Shown here: one piece after another, positions 8,043 through 17,206 of the stretch
Layout: each line of letters starts with the position of its first letter
Numbering within the stretch: position 1 is the stretch's first letter
DNA from: Ureibacillus sinduriensis BLB-1 = JCM 15800
Lineage (GTDB): Bacteria; Bacillota; Bacilli; Bacillales_A; Planococcaceae
Reading direction: 5' to 3'
Assembly (NCBI RefSeq): GCF_000772955.1
Contig: NZ_JPVO01000038.1
Span: 1-57,557, forward strand
DNA length: 57,557 bases
Notes under the pieces: generated by a model
Databases searched by the model: none
What the model was told of the DNA's origin: nothing
What the model saw: only the letters and a program-made list of their open reading frames with translations
Translations under genes and position numbers: made by a program

Positions 8043-9521
8043 TTACTCGGGTATATAGGGCAACTCTAGATTGTTCGGCAGGTTAATTACATGTGTTTCA
8101 GTGTATGATTTTATGCCATCTTCTCCGTATTCACGACCGACGCCGGATTGCTTGACCCCACCAAATGGAAAGCGAACATCCAGCCCCTGAACTGCTGCAG
8201 TATTAATCATCGTTGTACCCGCTTCAATTCTGCGGGCGACTTTGACAGCGTGTTCTTCTTCTCCCCAAACAGAGCTAGTTAAGCCGTAGATACTTTCGTT
8301 TTGAAGCTCAATTACTTGTTCCTCATCATCAAATGGCAAGATCGGTACAGTTGGACCAAATTGCTCTTCCACCACAATCGGATCGTGAGGATCGGCCCCC
8401 AGTACGAGCGTCGGCTGTAGGAAGTAACCATTGTCCATCAGCTTTGCATCCAAAACTTTCCCGAGCTTAATCACTTTTGCCCCTTTACTTTCGGCATCCT
8501 CTATTAAGCTTTTTACATATTGCACTTGATTTTTATTATTTACGGGTCCAACCGTCACCTCCGGATTAAAGGGATCTCCTATTCGAATCCATTTATTTGC
8601 TGCTTCAATATATTTTTCGACAAACGCCTCATAAATGGAACGGTGTACATAAACACGTTTTGCTATCATACAAATTTGACCCGCAGTCAGGAAGTTGGAG
8701 ATAACCATTCTCCGCAATGCACGTTCATCATTTACATCAAAGTCATCCAGCACAATGGCCGCATCATTCCCTCCAAGTTCCAAGGTCATTTTCTTGATTG
8801 TTTCAGAAGCGGCTTTCATGATATGTTTGGCGGTCTTTGTCCCACCTGTAAAGGCGATCTTCGCAACCTTTTCATTTGATGTCAATTCCACGCCTACTTC
8901 TGCATCGCCGTTCACAAGATTCAATACACCGGGTGGGAACTCATCCGAGATGATTTCCGTAACACGACTCACTGCCAATGGAGCCAATGGACTTGGCTTT
9001 AGCACCATTGTATTTCCCGTCAACAAAGCAGGCGCAATTTTAATTGTGGATAAAGAAATTGGATAGTTCCATGGTGTTATGGCGGATACCACCCCGATTG
9101 GATCGTGCGTAATGATTGTTTTGCCGTTCTCATGTTCTTTTAACTCCGGTTCAATCACTTTTTTGACATGATCACAGGCAAATTCCATCCACATCAATGA
9201 AATGGCAATTTCACCTTGTGCATCATATAGCGCTTTTCCGTGCTCTCGCGATAATAGTTCGGCGATTTCGGGAGTTGCTTCCTTAATCTTTTGAATAGCA
9301 TTCTTCATTCTCGTAATGCGGTCATCCACATCGCTCCACGCCCACGACTTAAAAGCATTGTATGCCGCATCAATCGCTCTCTTTGTTTCTTCCCTTGTAT
9401 TATTTGGTGCGTAGCCAACAATTTCTTCAGGATGTGCTGGATTCTCGCGTTCAATTTTCTTTTCCGTCTGTATTTTCTCTCCATTTATAATCGCATTCAC
9501 GATCAAGGGTTCTGTCGTCAA
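8043..9521 (-). CDS. NAD(P)-dependent aldehyde dehydrogenase
   Basis: A 492-residue member of the ALDH superfamily that oxidises an aldehyde to the acid. Visible motifs are ITPWNYPISLSTIKIAPAL (cofactor and Asn transition-state region), FTGGTKTAK (nucleotide-binding turn), MTLELGGNDAAIV with the general base Glu, and AGQICMIAKRVYV with the catalytic Cys, plus the C-terminal FPFGGVKQSGVGREYGEDG. The start is TTG at 9521: GGAGG lies nine bases upstream, whereas starts further 5' have no SD. Substrate cannot be read from sequence. A second, more diverged ALDH lies at 48049-49506. Confidence 0.85.
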   Translation of the reverse strand: MTTEPLIVNAIINGEKIQTEKKIERENPAHPEEIVGYAPNNTREETKRAIDAAYNAFKSWAWSDVDDRITRMKNAIQKIKEATPEIAELLSREHGKALYDAQGEIAISLMWMEFACDHVKKVIEPELKEHENGKTIITHDPIGVVSAITPWNYPISLSTIKIAPALLTGNTMVLKPSPLAPLAVSRVTEIISDEFPPGVLNLVNGDAEVGVELTSNEKVAKIAFTGGTKTAKHIMKAASETIKKMTLELGGNDAAIVLDDFDVNDERALRRMVISNFLTAGQICMIAKRVYVHRSIYEAFVEKYIEAANKWIRIGDPFNPEVTVGPVNNKNQVQYVKSLIEDAESKGAKVIKLGKVLDAKLMDNGYFLQPTLVLGADPHDPIVVEEQFGPTVPILPFDDEEQVIELQNESIYGLTSSVWGEEEHAVKVARRIEAGTTMINTAAVQGLDVRFPFGGVKQSGVGREYGEDGIKSYTETHVINLPNNLELPYIPE

Positions 9522-9611
9522 AATTGAATACCTCCAAATATTATATTTATCAAAACTAGTATGAAAGTTCATGCCATGGCTACTCAATAATTAGCAGCTC
9601 TCGATTTTAAG

Positions 9612-11189
9612 CTATTGTTGTGCGGTTTGCTGAACGACATGGACGATCCATTGCTTTAAATCTACCAGCCGGTTATATTTTGGTTTTGTATTTGTTCCAG
9701 CAATAATAAGGGGGACGGTGGAATCGACTTTATGAAGAGAACCATGCGCCCCACCCCCTGCGTGATCATGGCTATGTTCATTTATAAATTCATAGGATGG
9801 TTTGGCATCAACTAAAAGGAATGGTCCTTCATGTGAATTTAGTGCACCGTTAAGTCTTGCAAGGGCATCCGGATAAGTATTATATTGGATTAAGCCATGT
9901 TCCGATACTTTGAGATCTAATAGAGACATATCCCCCTCCAGATTCCAGGTTTGATGATATATATCCTTATACTGCCCCACTTTAGAGAATGAAAGGACTG
10001 CACTCTTATCCGGACTGGTTACATAATTAATGCCTGTATCTGTCCATGCAATCAATCCGATACGCTTATCCTCCTTTAATTTTTCAACTATTGCGTGCTT
10101 ATCAATATTTTCATCAATCAAATTGATATAAGCCATCCGTTCATTGATGGCAACGGCTAATTGACTTTCGTTATTTTCTCTGCTCCAAAAAGAATAATCT
10201 TTTAGGATTTCATTAAGATCGATTAATCCCTTATCCTTATCGCTATCAACTTGAGATTGGGCACTATCCCCCATCACAATCCACGTCACTTCATCAATTG
10301 CTTCTTCCCAAGAGTCAAAAACATTAAGCAGTTTTTGGATTGATTGATCTATTTCCTCAATTTGCTTGAACTCTAACGGACCGTTTCGGTGTACCTTTGC
10401 GTCAAGATCTGGAAAATACGCTAACGTAAATGGGGGTAATTTTTGCTGTTCAATAAGGTATTTTAACTCACCAACCGTAAAGTCATCATTTACACCCATC
10501 CGACTCCAAATGTATTTATGGCTATCATTCATGGGATTATATTGAGATAATGCCCCCAACGATAAAATTGTTGGTCCATCGACTTCTATCTCTTCCGGAA
10601 ACAGCCCCATGAAAGAAAGAATTCTGGGAACTATCAACTGATGCGCTGTCTCCCCCCTATAAATTAGCCCATTGATCGATGCTGAAGAAATCTGTGCTTG
10701 TGCAAGCACTTCGTAAATCGTTTTTACTTTTGGATTCAGATGTGAACTATTTAACCGAACAACACTATCCCTCGCTACATTTTTCACTCCATTATTCCAT
10801 ATTTCCCTCATTCCGCTTCCATAACTAATCACCCGGCCCTCGTTTTGATTAAACCAGATAAGACCAGGTATTTTATGCTGGTCGGCATAAGTGCCTGTCA
10901 ATATCGTACTATCGATCGCGACAGACATGGTCGGATAAGAGCTTATAACATCTGGGATATATTGTCCGTTATTTATCAAAAAAGACAAAGCTGGGGCGTT
11001 TCCTGCATCCATCGCCTTTTGTATCGATTCACTCATCAGGGAATCGATAGTGAGAAGTATTACAGGCTTTTCTGAAGACCGTATGTGGACTTCATTTATA
11101 TTTTTTGCCGGTCCCATGGACATCGTGATAATTATAATCATGGGGAGAAGAAGTAAAAGGAATATCAAACTTAAGATTCTTTTTTTCAT
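9612..11189 (-). CDS. Alkaline phosphatase-superfamily (nucleotide pyrophosphatase/PDE-like) protein
   Basis: A 525-residue exported or membrane-anchored metal hydrolase. An N-terminal hydrophobic segment (ILSLIFLLLLLPMIIII) follows MKKR. The catalytic domain begins PVILLTIDSLMSE (first metal Asp) and continues YPTMSVAIDSTILTGTYADQ (nucleophile region, probably the Thr of PTMS), AYFPDLDAKVHRNGP, WIVMGDSAQS and FINEHSHDHAGGGAHGS, which together supply the Asp/His ligands of the two-metal site of the type I phosphodiesterase family. The ATG at 11189 has AGGTGG upstream; an earlier in-frame ATG lies among terminator sequence without an SD. The substrate may be a nucleotide, phosphodiester or phospholipid. 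Confidence 0.8.
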   Translation of the reverse strand: MKKRILSLIFLLLLLPMIIIITMSMGPAKNINEVHIRSSEKPVILLTIDSLMSESIQKAMDAGNAPALSFLINNGQYIPDVISSYPTMSVAIDSTILTGTYADQHKIPGLIWFNQNEGRVISYGSGMREIWNNGVKNVARDSVVRLNSSHLNPKVKTIYEVLAQAQISSASINGLIYRGETAHQLIVPRILSFMGLFPEEIEVDGPTILSLGALSQYNPMNDSHKYIWSRMGVNDDFTVGELKYLIEQQKLPPFTLAYFPDLDAKVHRNGPLEFKQIEEIDQSIQKLLNVFDSWEEAIDEVTWIVMGDSAQSQVDSDKDKGLIDLNEILKDYSFWSRENNESQLAVAINERMAYINLIDENIDKHAIVEKLKEDKRIGLIAWTDTGINYVTSPDKSAVLSFSKVGQYKDIYHQTWNLEGDMSLLDLKVSEHGLIQYNTYPDALARLNGALNSHEGPFLLVDAKPSYEFINEHSHDHAGGGAHGSLHKVDSTVPLIIAGTNTKPKYNRLVDLKQWIVHVVQQTAQQ

Positions 11190-11251
11190 AAGTCCACCTA
11201 TTAGAAATAATAACGTTAATATGTGTTTTTTTTCTTTGTTCATGTGCAAAA

Positions 11252-11286
11252 TAAAAAAATCTGAATTTAGTTGATACTAAATCCAG
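11252..11286 (-). terminator. Rho-independent terminator of the amidase gene
   Basis: Arms CTGAATTTAGT / ACTAAATCCAG (11261-11286, one mismatch), 4-base loop, followed on the minus strand by a T7 tract. Confidence 0.85.
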
Positions 11287-11315
11287 AAAGAAAGCTATTA
11301 TTCAAGTTATACTAT

Positions 11316-12152
11316 TTATTCCGAATCTACTTCCAGCCCGATTTCCCCCGATGCTTTGCGGTATTCAACCTCCGCCAACTGCTCCCTCGTGAGTGGACGA
11401 TTTGGATAGACATCAGTTAACAACCCAATGCTAGTTGCCCACTCCCATGCTTTTTCATGAGTGGCAAGTGGTTCACGCTCCACCAATCCAATCAGCCTCT
11501 CCAACTCTTGAATTCTTTTTGCCTGTGCATCAATTAAGCGTTTTAATTCCTCATATTGTGCCATCGTTAATTCCTCCCCAGGACTTGGAATCGCTCTTTG
11601 TAATCCAACAAACTTAGCGAAACGCTGCGCGATTGACTTACCGACATTTGCCAAAATTGTATTATTACGAAGTTTGGTTATATCGATTAAACTATCCATA
11701 AATCCACCCTCAATCAGTATGGCAGGCATTTTTGTTTCACGGACTATATGCAGATTACCTCGTTTTACGCCTCGATCCCTAAGACCATAGGATTGAACGA
11801 GTGCAGGATGGATAGCATTCGCCAATTCAACACTTTTCGGTTGCGGATTTGTATAAACAAAGGTTTCTACACCGGTATGATTTCCCCATTTATTCCCTAG
11901 TGCGTTATGATGAAATGAAATGTAATAATTAGCAGACCAATTATTCGCCCCGTCAGTACGTTCTTTTAATGGAACATCTCTTTTTCCGGTAGGATCATCA
12001 AATCTTCTTGTCATCACTCCTTTATATAGAGCCAGTTCATTGGCAAAGGCCCGTACAACTTTATCATTAAATGACCATTCTCTCTCTCCATCCGGCGTCC
12101 GTTTACCTGCTGTATGAAATCCATGTCCAGCATCATATCCAACTTTTATCAT
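11316..12152 (-). CDS. N-acetylmuramoyl-L-alanine amidase (Amidase_3), endolysin-like
   Basis: A 278-residue zinc amidase that cleaves the MurNAc-L-Ala bond of peptidoglycan. Zinc and catalytic residues are visible: H10 (GYDAGHG), E24, H81/H82 (YISFHHNA) and E148 (AILIEGGFMD). After the catalytic domain (1-180) comes a coiled coil (YEELKRLIDAQAKRIQELER) and an SLH-like or regulatory tail ending TREQLAEVEYRK. There is no signal peptide, which is typical of phage endolysins and domesticated prophage lysins and not of housekeeping autolysins. SD AGGGTGATG precedes the ATG. No holin or phage structural genes flank it. Confidence 0.85.
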   Translation of the reverse strand: MIKVGYDAGHGFHTAGKRTPDGEREWSFNDKVVRAFANELALYKGVMTRRFDDPTGKRDVPLKERTDGANNWSANYYISFHHNALGNKWGNHTGVETFVYTNPQPKSVELANAIHPALVQSYGLRDRGVKRGNLHIVRETKMPAILIEGGFMDSLIDITKLRNNTILANVGKSIAQRFAKFVGLQRAIPSPGEELTMAQYEELKRLIDAQAKRIQELERLIGLVEREPLATHEKAWEWATSIGLLTDVYPNRPLTREQLAEVEYRKASGEIGLEVDSE

Positions 12153-12535
12153 TGCTCATCACCCTAGAAATAGTATATGCAGAAGGTTTTTAACTGCCAG
12201 AACAATCGTCATAGATTTGAATGCATTCTCTATTAATAAATATCGATTACTAGGATAAATAGAGACATTCCAATCATAAAAAGCCATAAACTAAAATAGT
12301 TTATCGCTTTTTATATGAATATAAAATTATTCTCTCAGTCGTCATTCAATACATTTCCAATAATCGGCAAGTTTAGGTGGATAATTACGAAAGTTACTTC
12401 GGATCGCCTATGTGTGAGAATTTATTTAGTTACTGCCATTATTAGCAGATGGATGAATGGGGGGATTTCAGGCAAGCAAAGTATGTTCTGCCCTTTTCCC
12501 ACATAATCTGTTCTCGCGAGTATATACTGATTCAT
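12153..12535. other. Intergenic region with one hairpin
   Basis: No gene supported. A 16-base inverted repeat with one mismatch (12278-12312, AAAAAGCCATAAACTA / TAGTTTATCGCTTTTT) has T and A tracts at both ends and can act as a bidirectional terminator. The rest shows nothing recognisable. Confidence 0.55.
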
Positions 12536-13306
12536 TTACAATATACCGGCTACAAGGTAATCATTATGTTCCTCGAACCATCTCATTTTCTTGTTTAAAC
12601 GCACAACTTCCCCAACAATAATCACGCTCGGGTTTTTCACTTGTTTTAAAACAGCTATTTCATAAATCGTCTCCAGTGTTCCAATCACAGTACACTGCCC
12701 GTTTGTTGTGCCTTTATGAATCAAGGCAACCGGAGTTTCTTTGTCTTTTCCGTGAGCAATTAATTGAGTGGCAATCTCGCCCAAATGTTTCATCCCCATA
12801 TAAACGACCAAAGTATCAACACTTCTTGCAAGACACCCCCACTGATGATCCGCATCCACGCCTGCTTTCCGATGCCCTGTAATCACAGCGAAGGAGGAGC
12901 TATAGTCCCGATGAGTTACCGGGATACCTGCGTAAGCAGCTGCAGCAATTCCTGCTGTAATGCCAGGAACAATCTGGAAGTTTACACCCGCTTCCCTGCA
13001 TGCCATTGCCTCTTCGGCTCCTCGTCCAAAAATAAATGGGTCGCCTCCTTTTAGCCGTACAACGATTTTTCCTTCTTTTGCATATTTCACTATTTCCAGA
13101 TTGATCGTATTTTGCTGCATCGTATGGTAGTTCGGGAACTTCCCGCATGAAATTAGCTTCGCCCCCTTTTTGGCATAATTTAATAAATCAATATTGACCA
13201 ATCGATCGTAGAGTATTACATCTGCCGTTTGAATGCATTTCAGACCTTTGACGGTAATTAGCTCCTCATCTCCCGGACCTGCGCCGACTATATAAACCAT
13301 TCCCAT
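12536..13306 (-). CDS. cobA: Uroporphyrinogen-III C-methyltransferase (SUMT)
   Basis: A 256-residue SAM-dependent methyltransferase that methylates uroporphyrinogen III at C2 and C7 to precorrin-2, the first step to sirohaem, the cofactor of the nitrite reductase encoded upstream. Signatures: VYIVGAGPGDEELITVKG (N-terminal glycine-rich loop), VVRLKGGDPFIFGRGAEE, VPGITAGIAAAAYAGIPVTHR, and VIIVGEVVRL. It starts 2 bases after the transporter gene, with GGAGGGG inside the end of that gene, so it is the last gene of the nasD operon. Only the methyltransferase domain is present; no CysG-type dehydrogenase/chelatase is fused. Confidence 0.92.
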   Translation of the reverse strand: MGMVYIVGAGPGDEELITVKGLKCIQTADVILYDRLVNIDLLNYAKKGAKLISCGKFPNYHTMQQNTINLEIVKYAKEGKIVVRLKGGDPFIFGRGAEEAMACREAGVNFQIVPGITAGIAAAAYAGIPVTHRDYSSSFAVITGHRKAGVDADHQWGCLARSVDTLVVYMGMKHLGEIATQLIAHGKDKETPVALIHKGTTNGQCTVIGTLETIYEIAVLKQVKNPSVIIVGEVVRLNKKMRWFEEHNDYLVAGIL

Positions 13307-13308
13307 CT

Positions 13309-14160
13309 TTAGAACCCCTCCGCTTCGCCAACCGGATTGTTATTTTTCGTTTTGGAAAACCTTAACGCTTTTTTGGGCTCTTTATGATACGTCATATAAA
13401 GTGCACAACCTGTAAAAATAAAGCCACCGACGACATTGCCGATTAACACCGGCACTTGATTCCAAATCCACCAATCATTAAAACCTACATCTGCCCCCAA
13501 TAACATGCCAGCTGGAATAACGAACATATTGACAACTGCATGTTCAAATCCTTGTGCAAAAAATATTAAAATCGGCAGCCACATTGCAATGATTTTCCCG
13601 CTAGTCGACTTTGAAACCATGGCCATGACCGCTCCTAAAGAAACCATCCAATTGCACAGAACCGCTTTAACGATTATTACGATAAAGCCGGCTAACCCCA
13701 ATGCTTGGTAACCAAGCGTCTTGTTTTCTGCGACATCAATGATTTTGCGGGCGATGATATGATCGGTAGAAGCGCCAAAATTGGTAATTGAAATGACGAA
13801 TAAAGAAGCGTAAATAGAACCCCCGATCAGATGGCCAACAATCACCCATAACCAATTGTTCAGCATTTCTTTTACTGTCGCTTTACCATCCAATACAGCA
13901 AGTGGAATGAATGCAAAATTTCCAGTTACCAATTCGAGTCCTAATAAAATAATGATGACGAAGGCTGCCGGAAAAAGCAGCGCCCCAATAATCCCTAATT
14001 TTGTTTGCATCTCGGCGGTAAATGCCAATGTTGTTCCGAACCCCAATAAAGCACCTGATAAGGCTCCACGAACCACCATATCCTTAAATTGCATTTTTGC
14101 CTTATCCGTTCCTGCTTGAACCATGTTTTCGACAACTTGCATCGGTTTAATATTAGTCAA
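13309..14160 (-). CDS. Formate/nitrite transporter (FNT/NirC-like channel)
   Basis: A 283-residue pentameric FNT-family channel, most likely for nitrite uptake given its place between nitrite reductase and SUMT. Six membrane helices are predicted; family motifs include GALLGFGTTLAF, the LVTGNFAF motif after helix 2, and GNVVGGFIFTGCALY in the last helix. The start is TTG at 14160, six bases after AGGAGG; an ATG directly abutting the SD is unsuitable. The gap from the Rieske subunit gene is 49 bases. Confidence 0.9.
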   Translation of the reverse strand: MTNIKPMQVVENMVQAGTDKAKMQFKDMVVRGALSGALLGFGTTLAFTAEMQTKLGIIGALLFPAAFVIIILLGLELVTGNFAFIPLAVLDGKATVKEMLNNWLWVIVGHLIGGSIYASLFVISITNFGASTDHIIARKIIDVAENKTLGYQALGLAGFIVIIVKAVLCNWMVSLGAVMAMVSKSTSGKIIAMWLPILIFFAQGFEHAVVNMFVIPAGMLLGADVGFNDWWIWNQVPVLIGNVVGGFIFTGCALYMTYHKEPKKALRFSKTKNNNPVGEAEGF

Positions 14161-14209
14161 ATGCATCCTCCTAAAAAACAAATAGTCTTGTTGACCTTCT
14201 TCTCTATTA

Positions 14210-14530
14210 TCATGATAAAACTATATAGACGTCATCGCCTTCAACTTCAATTTCGAAGGTTTTGACACACCCGTGATCTGGTTCTTCCACTTTTCCGCTA
14301 GTAATATCGATTTTCCAATCATGCATGGGGCAGAATACATGCTCTCCGCTTACCAACCCCTCCACCAGTACGCCACCTTTGTGGGGGCAACGATTTTCAA
14401 TGGCATGAAAGTTTCCACTTTTCAAACGGAAGAGGGCAATTTTCACATCTCCAATTTCGATAGCCTTCCCAAACTCCTTTGAAATCTCATCAACTTTAAC
14501 TACCTTAATTCGTTCCGCAATTTTTTTCAT
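14210..14530 (-). CDS. nasE: Nitrite reductase small subunit (Rieske-type)
   Basis: A 106-residue Rieske [2Fe-2S] protein, the small subunit of assimilatory NAD(P)H-nitrite reductase (NasE/NirD). Cluster ligands are visible as C48/H50 in NRCPHKGG and C67/H70 in FCPMHDW. The N-terminal segment and length fit NirD/NasE. SD GGAGGG is six bases from the ATG. It follows the large-subunit gene by 18 bases. Confidence 0.92.
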   Translation of the reverse strand: MKKIAERIKVVKVDEISKEFGKAIEIGDVKIALFRLKSGNFHAIENRCPHKGGVLVEGLVSGEHVFCPMHDWKIDITSGKVEEPDHGCVKTFEIEVEGDDVYIVLS

Positions 14531-14548
14531 TGCTTTCCCTCCAGTTTG

Positions 14549-16966
14549 TTAATGTTGTATTGTTACACTTTCAAATAGTTCATTTTTCAATTTATCATTG
14601 TTAATAATTTTCTTCCAAGGGTCTTCCTGCACTGTAACGGCAAGATTGAGGCGTTCATTTAATTCTTTGCGTTGTTCCGGGTTTTCGATAACTATTTTGA
14701 TATTTTCCAGCCCCATGCGTTCAAGCCATTTTGATGTTCGCTCCAAGTAGACTCCGGTTTCGCGGTAATACTGGAAATAGGCGGATGCATAATCGATCAC
14801 TTCTTCCGCGGTTTTTACTTTGCCAAGGAGGTCGGCTGCACGCAAATGTGTTCCTCCATTTCCTCCAACATACATTTCAAAACCACCCTCCACTCCCACA
14901 ACACCGAAGTCTTTAATGCCGGATTCCGCACAATTTCTCGGACACGCCGATACAGCCATTTTAAACTTATGTGGCGAACCGACACGCTCCAACCTTTTCT
15001 CCAAAGCTATTCCCAAACTTAGAGAATCCTGTGTGCCAAATCGGCAGAATGTTTCCCCAACACAAGTTTTTACTGTCCGAAGCGTTTTCCCGTAGGCATA
15101 ACCAGAAGGCATGTCGAGTTCCTCCCAAACCTTTGGTAAATCCTCTTTTTCAATGCCAAAGATATCAATGCGTTGACCTCCTGTAACTTTTAGTAATTTC
15201 GCATTGTATTTATCTGCCACATCTGCAATTTTTCTCAATTGTGCCGAGCTCGTTACTCCACCATACATACGAGGCACAACACCGAAAGAACCGTCTTTTT
15301 GTATATTGGCATGCAACCGTTCATTGACATAGCGTGACTCATTTTCATCTTCATATTCAGTTGGATGAATCATACCCAAGTAATAATTCAAGGCAGGCCT
15401 GCATTTGGAACAGCCATCAGAAGTTTTCCATTCCAATACATGCATGACCTCGCGTGTATGCATTAGGTGTTTTGTACGGATAGCTTCGATGACCTCGTCA
15501 CGTGAATGATCAGTACAGCCGCATAGCGTTTCCTTATGGGAAGCAGGATCAAAATCCTCTCCCAAAGTGATTTCAAGCAATTCGGAAATGGATGACTTGC
15601 AACCACCACAAGAGCGGGATGCACTCGTACACGATTTTATTGCATCAACGGTCGCGCAGCCTTGTTCATGAATAGCCTGTACAATGGATCCTTTGGACAC
15701 CCCGTTGCATCCACAAATGATTTCATCCGATTCCATGGACGCAACGACACTTTCACCAGCTTCTCCCCCAAGTGGCTGCAGCAAACTTACTTTAACTGTG
15801 TCCGAAACATCTGTGTTTTTTTTGATCAGCGAAAAAAGCCTCGTACCTTCCCTGCTGTCACCGAACAATACAGCCCCTACTATTTTTTTACCTTTAAACA
15901 CCATTTTTTTGTAAAGACCATCTTGTTCATCATAAATACGCAATGCTTTTTTCTCGCCGCCTTCGATAAAATCCCCTGCCGAGAACACTTCCACACCTGA
16001 AACTTTCAATTGAGTGGAAACTACAGATCCTTGATATGGAGAGGCTAAAGAACCACAAACTGCACTCGCCAGCACTTTTGCTTGTTCAAAAAGAGGTGCT
16101 ACTAAGCCATATGCAATGCCCTTATGCTCTGCACACTCACCGACAGCATAGATATTTGGAATGTTTGTTTGCAAGTAGTCATTGACGATGATTCCTCGGT
16201 TTATCGTTAGCCCTGCTTGATTGGCCAGTTCAACATTCGGATTAATCCCCACCGCCATTACAACCAAATCACACTCCAGAAAATCTCCATCTGAAAACCT
16301 TATACACTCCACTCTTTCGTGTCCTATAATTTCGGTAGTGTTTTTTTCTAATAGAAATCTCATTCCCTGGACTTCCAATTCTTCTTTCAATAGAGTAGCA
16401 GCCGTCACGTCCAATTGGCGATCCATCAAAGAACTGCCTAGATGGACGACCGTTACTTCCATTCCTAAGTTTAATAAACCTCTAGCCGCTTCCAATCCCA
16501 ACAATCCCCCGCCAATAACAGCGGCTTTCCTATAATTTTTTGAAGCCTTCACCATTGTTTCGGTATCTTTTATATCCCGGAAGGTTGTCACTCCTTCTTT
16601 ATCCTTTCCTGGAATCGGCAAAATAAATGGCTTTGAACCTGTTGCTATAATTAGTTCATCATAAGAGATGGCTGTTCCGATATGTGTAGTGATCACTTTT
16701 GCATTCGGATCTACTTGAATGACTTTTTCATTTACAAATAAACGTATATTGTTTTCTTTATACCAGTTCCAATCATTTAAAGTAATATCTTTTACCGTGG
16801 TATCCCCTTGCAGCACTTTGGACAAAAGAATTCGATTGTAGTTTGGATAAGGTTCCTCACCAATTACCGTGATTTCAAAACAGTCCTTGTGGATTTTCAA
16901 TATTTCTTCAATCGTTTTTACACCAGCCATACCGTTTCCTACAAGTACTAACCGTTTTTTGGCCAT
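14549..16966 (-). CDS. nasD: NAD(P)H-nitrite reductase large subunit
   Basis: An 805-residue cytoplasmic flavo-sirohaem enzyme that reduces nitrite to ammonium with six electrons. Order of domains: FAD/NAD(P) pyridine-nucleotide oxidoreductase (1-380; VLVGNGMAGVKTIEEI and VIGGGLLGLEAARGL dinucleotide loops), BFD-like [2Fe-2S] domain (cysteines at 418, 420, 453 and 456), a second cysteine cluster (482-522), then the sirohaem half-domains with [4Fe-4S]/sirohaem ligands C635, C641, C675 and C679. SD GGAGG precedes the ATG. First gene of the operon; the promoter region carries a TnrA/GlnR-type site, so the operon is probably switched by nitrogen limitation. Length is as expected for NasD. Confidence 0.95.
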   Translation of the reverse strand: MAKKRLVLVGNGMAGVKTIEEILKIHKDCFEITVIGEEPYPNYNRILLSKVLQGDTTVKDITLNDWNWYKENNIRLFVNEKVIQVDPNAKVITTHIGTAISYDELIIATGSKPFILPIPGKDKEGVTTFRDIKDTETMVKASKNYRKAAVIGGGLLGLEAARGLLNLGMEVTVVHLGSSLMDRQLDVTAATLLKEELEVQGMRFLLEKNTTEIIGHERVECIRFSDGDFLECDLVVMAVGINPNVELANQAGLTINRGIIVNDYLQTNIPNIYAVGECAEHKGIAYGLVAPLFEQAKVLASAVCGSLASPYQGSVVSTQLKVSGVEVFSAGDFIEGGEKKALRIYDEQDGLYKKMVFKGKKIVGAVLFGDSREGTRLFSLIKKNTDVSDTVKVSLLQPLGGEAGESVVASMESDEIICGCNGVSKGSIVQAIHEQGCATVDAIKSCTSASRSCGGCKSSISELLEITLGEDFDPASHKETLCGCTDHSRDEVIEAIRTKHLMHTREVMHVLEWKTSDGCSKCRPALNYYLGMIHPTEYEDENESRYVNERLHANIQKDGSFGVVPRMYGGVTSSAQLRKIADVADKYNAKLLKVTGGQRIDIFGIEKEDLPKVWEELDMPSGYAYGKTLRTVKTCVGETFCRFGTQDSLSLGIALEKRLERVGSPHKFKMAVSACPRNCAESGIKDFGVVGVEGGFEMYVGGNGGTHLRAADLLGKVKTAEEVIDYASAYFQYYRETGVYLERTSKWLERMGLENIKIVIENPEQRKELNERLNLAVTVQEDPWKKIINNDKLKNELFESVTIQH

Positions 16967-16988
16967 TAATTTTCCTCCTTGAAAGCAA

Positions 16989-17037
16989 TTTATAATTTAC
17001 AGAAAATTCTAAAACCTATATGTCAGATGATATCACA
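16989..17037 (-). promoter_or_regulatory. TnrA/GlnR-type site and nasD promoter
   Basis: TGTCAGATGATATCACA (17021-17037) fits the TnrA/GlnR consensus TGTNA-N7-TNACA exactly. A TATAAA -10 candidate on the minus strand lies at 16989-16994, placing the dyad centre about 47 bases upstream of the expected start, where TnrA activates B. subtilis promoters. It lies in the 240-base gap shared with the divergent hemD-like gene, so it may serve both. Confidence 0.75.
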
Positions 17038-17206
17038 CGTAAATTATTTGTAAAGCATATTTCCGTATAAAAATTGGGTAAAACGATTACATTTTATCAA
17101 ACGTAATAAAATAATTAAAATTTTATGTCATCTTTTCTAACATTCGACTCTTTTCACATAATATCTGTTATGATGGAATTAACAATACATGAGGAGGATA
17201 CAAAGG

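Noticed and set aside
12315..12506. 63-codon open frame
   Set aside because: No SD and no recognisable sequence features; it starts just after a terminator hairpin.
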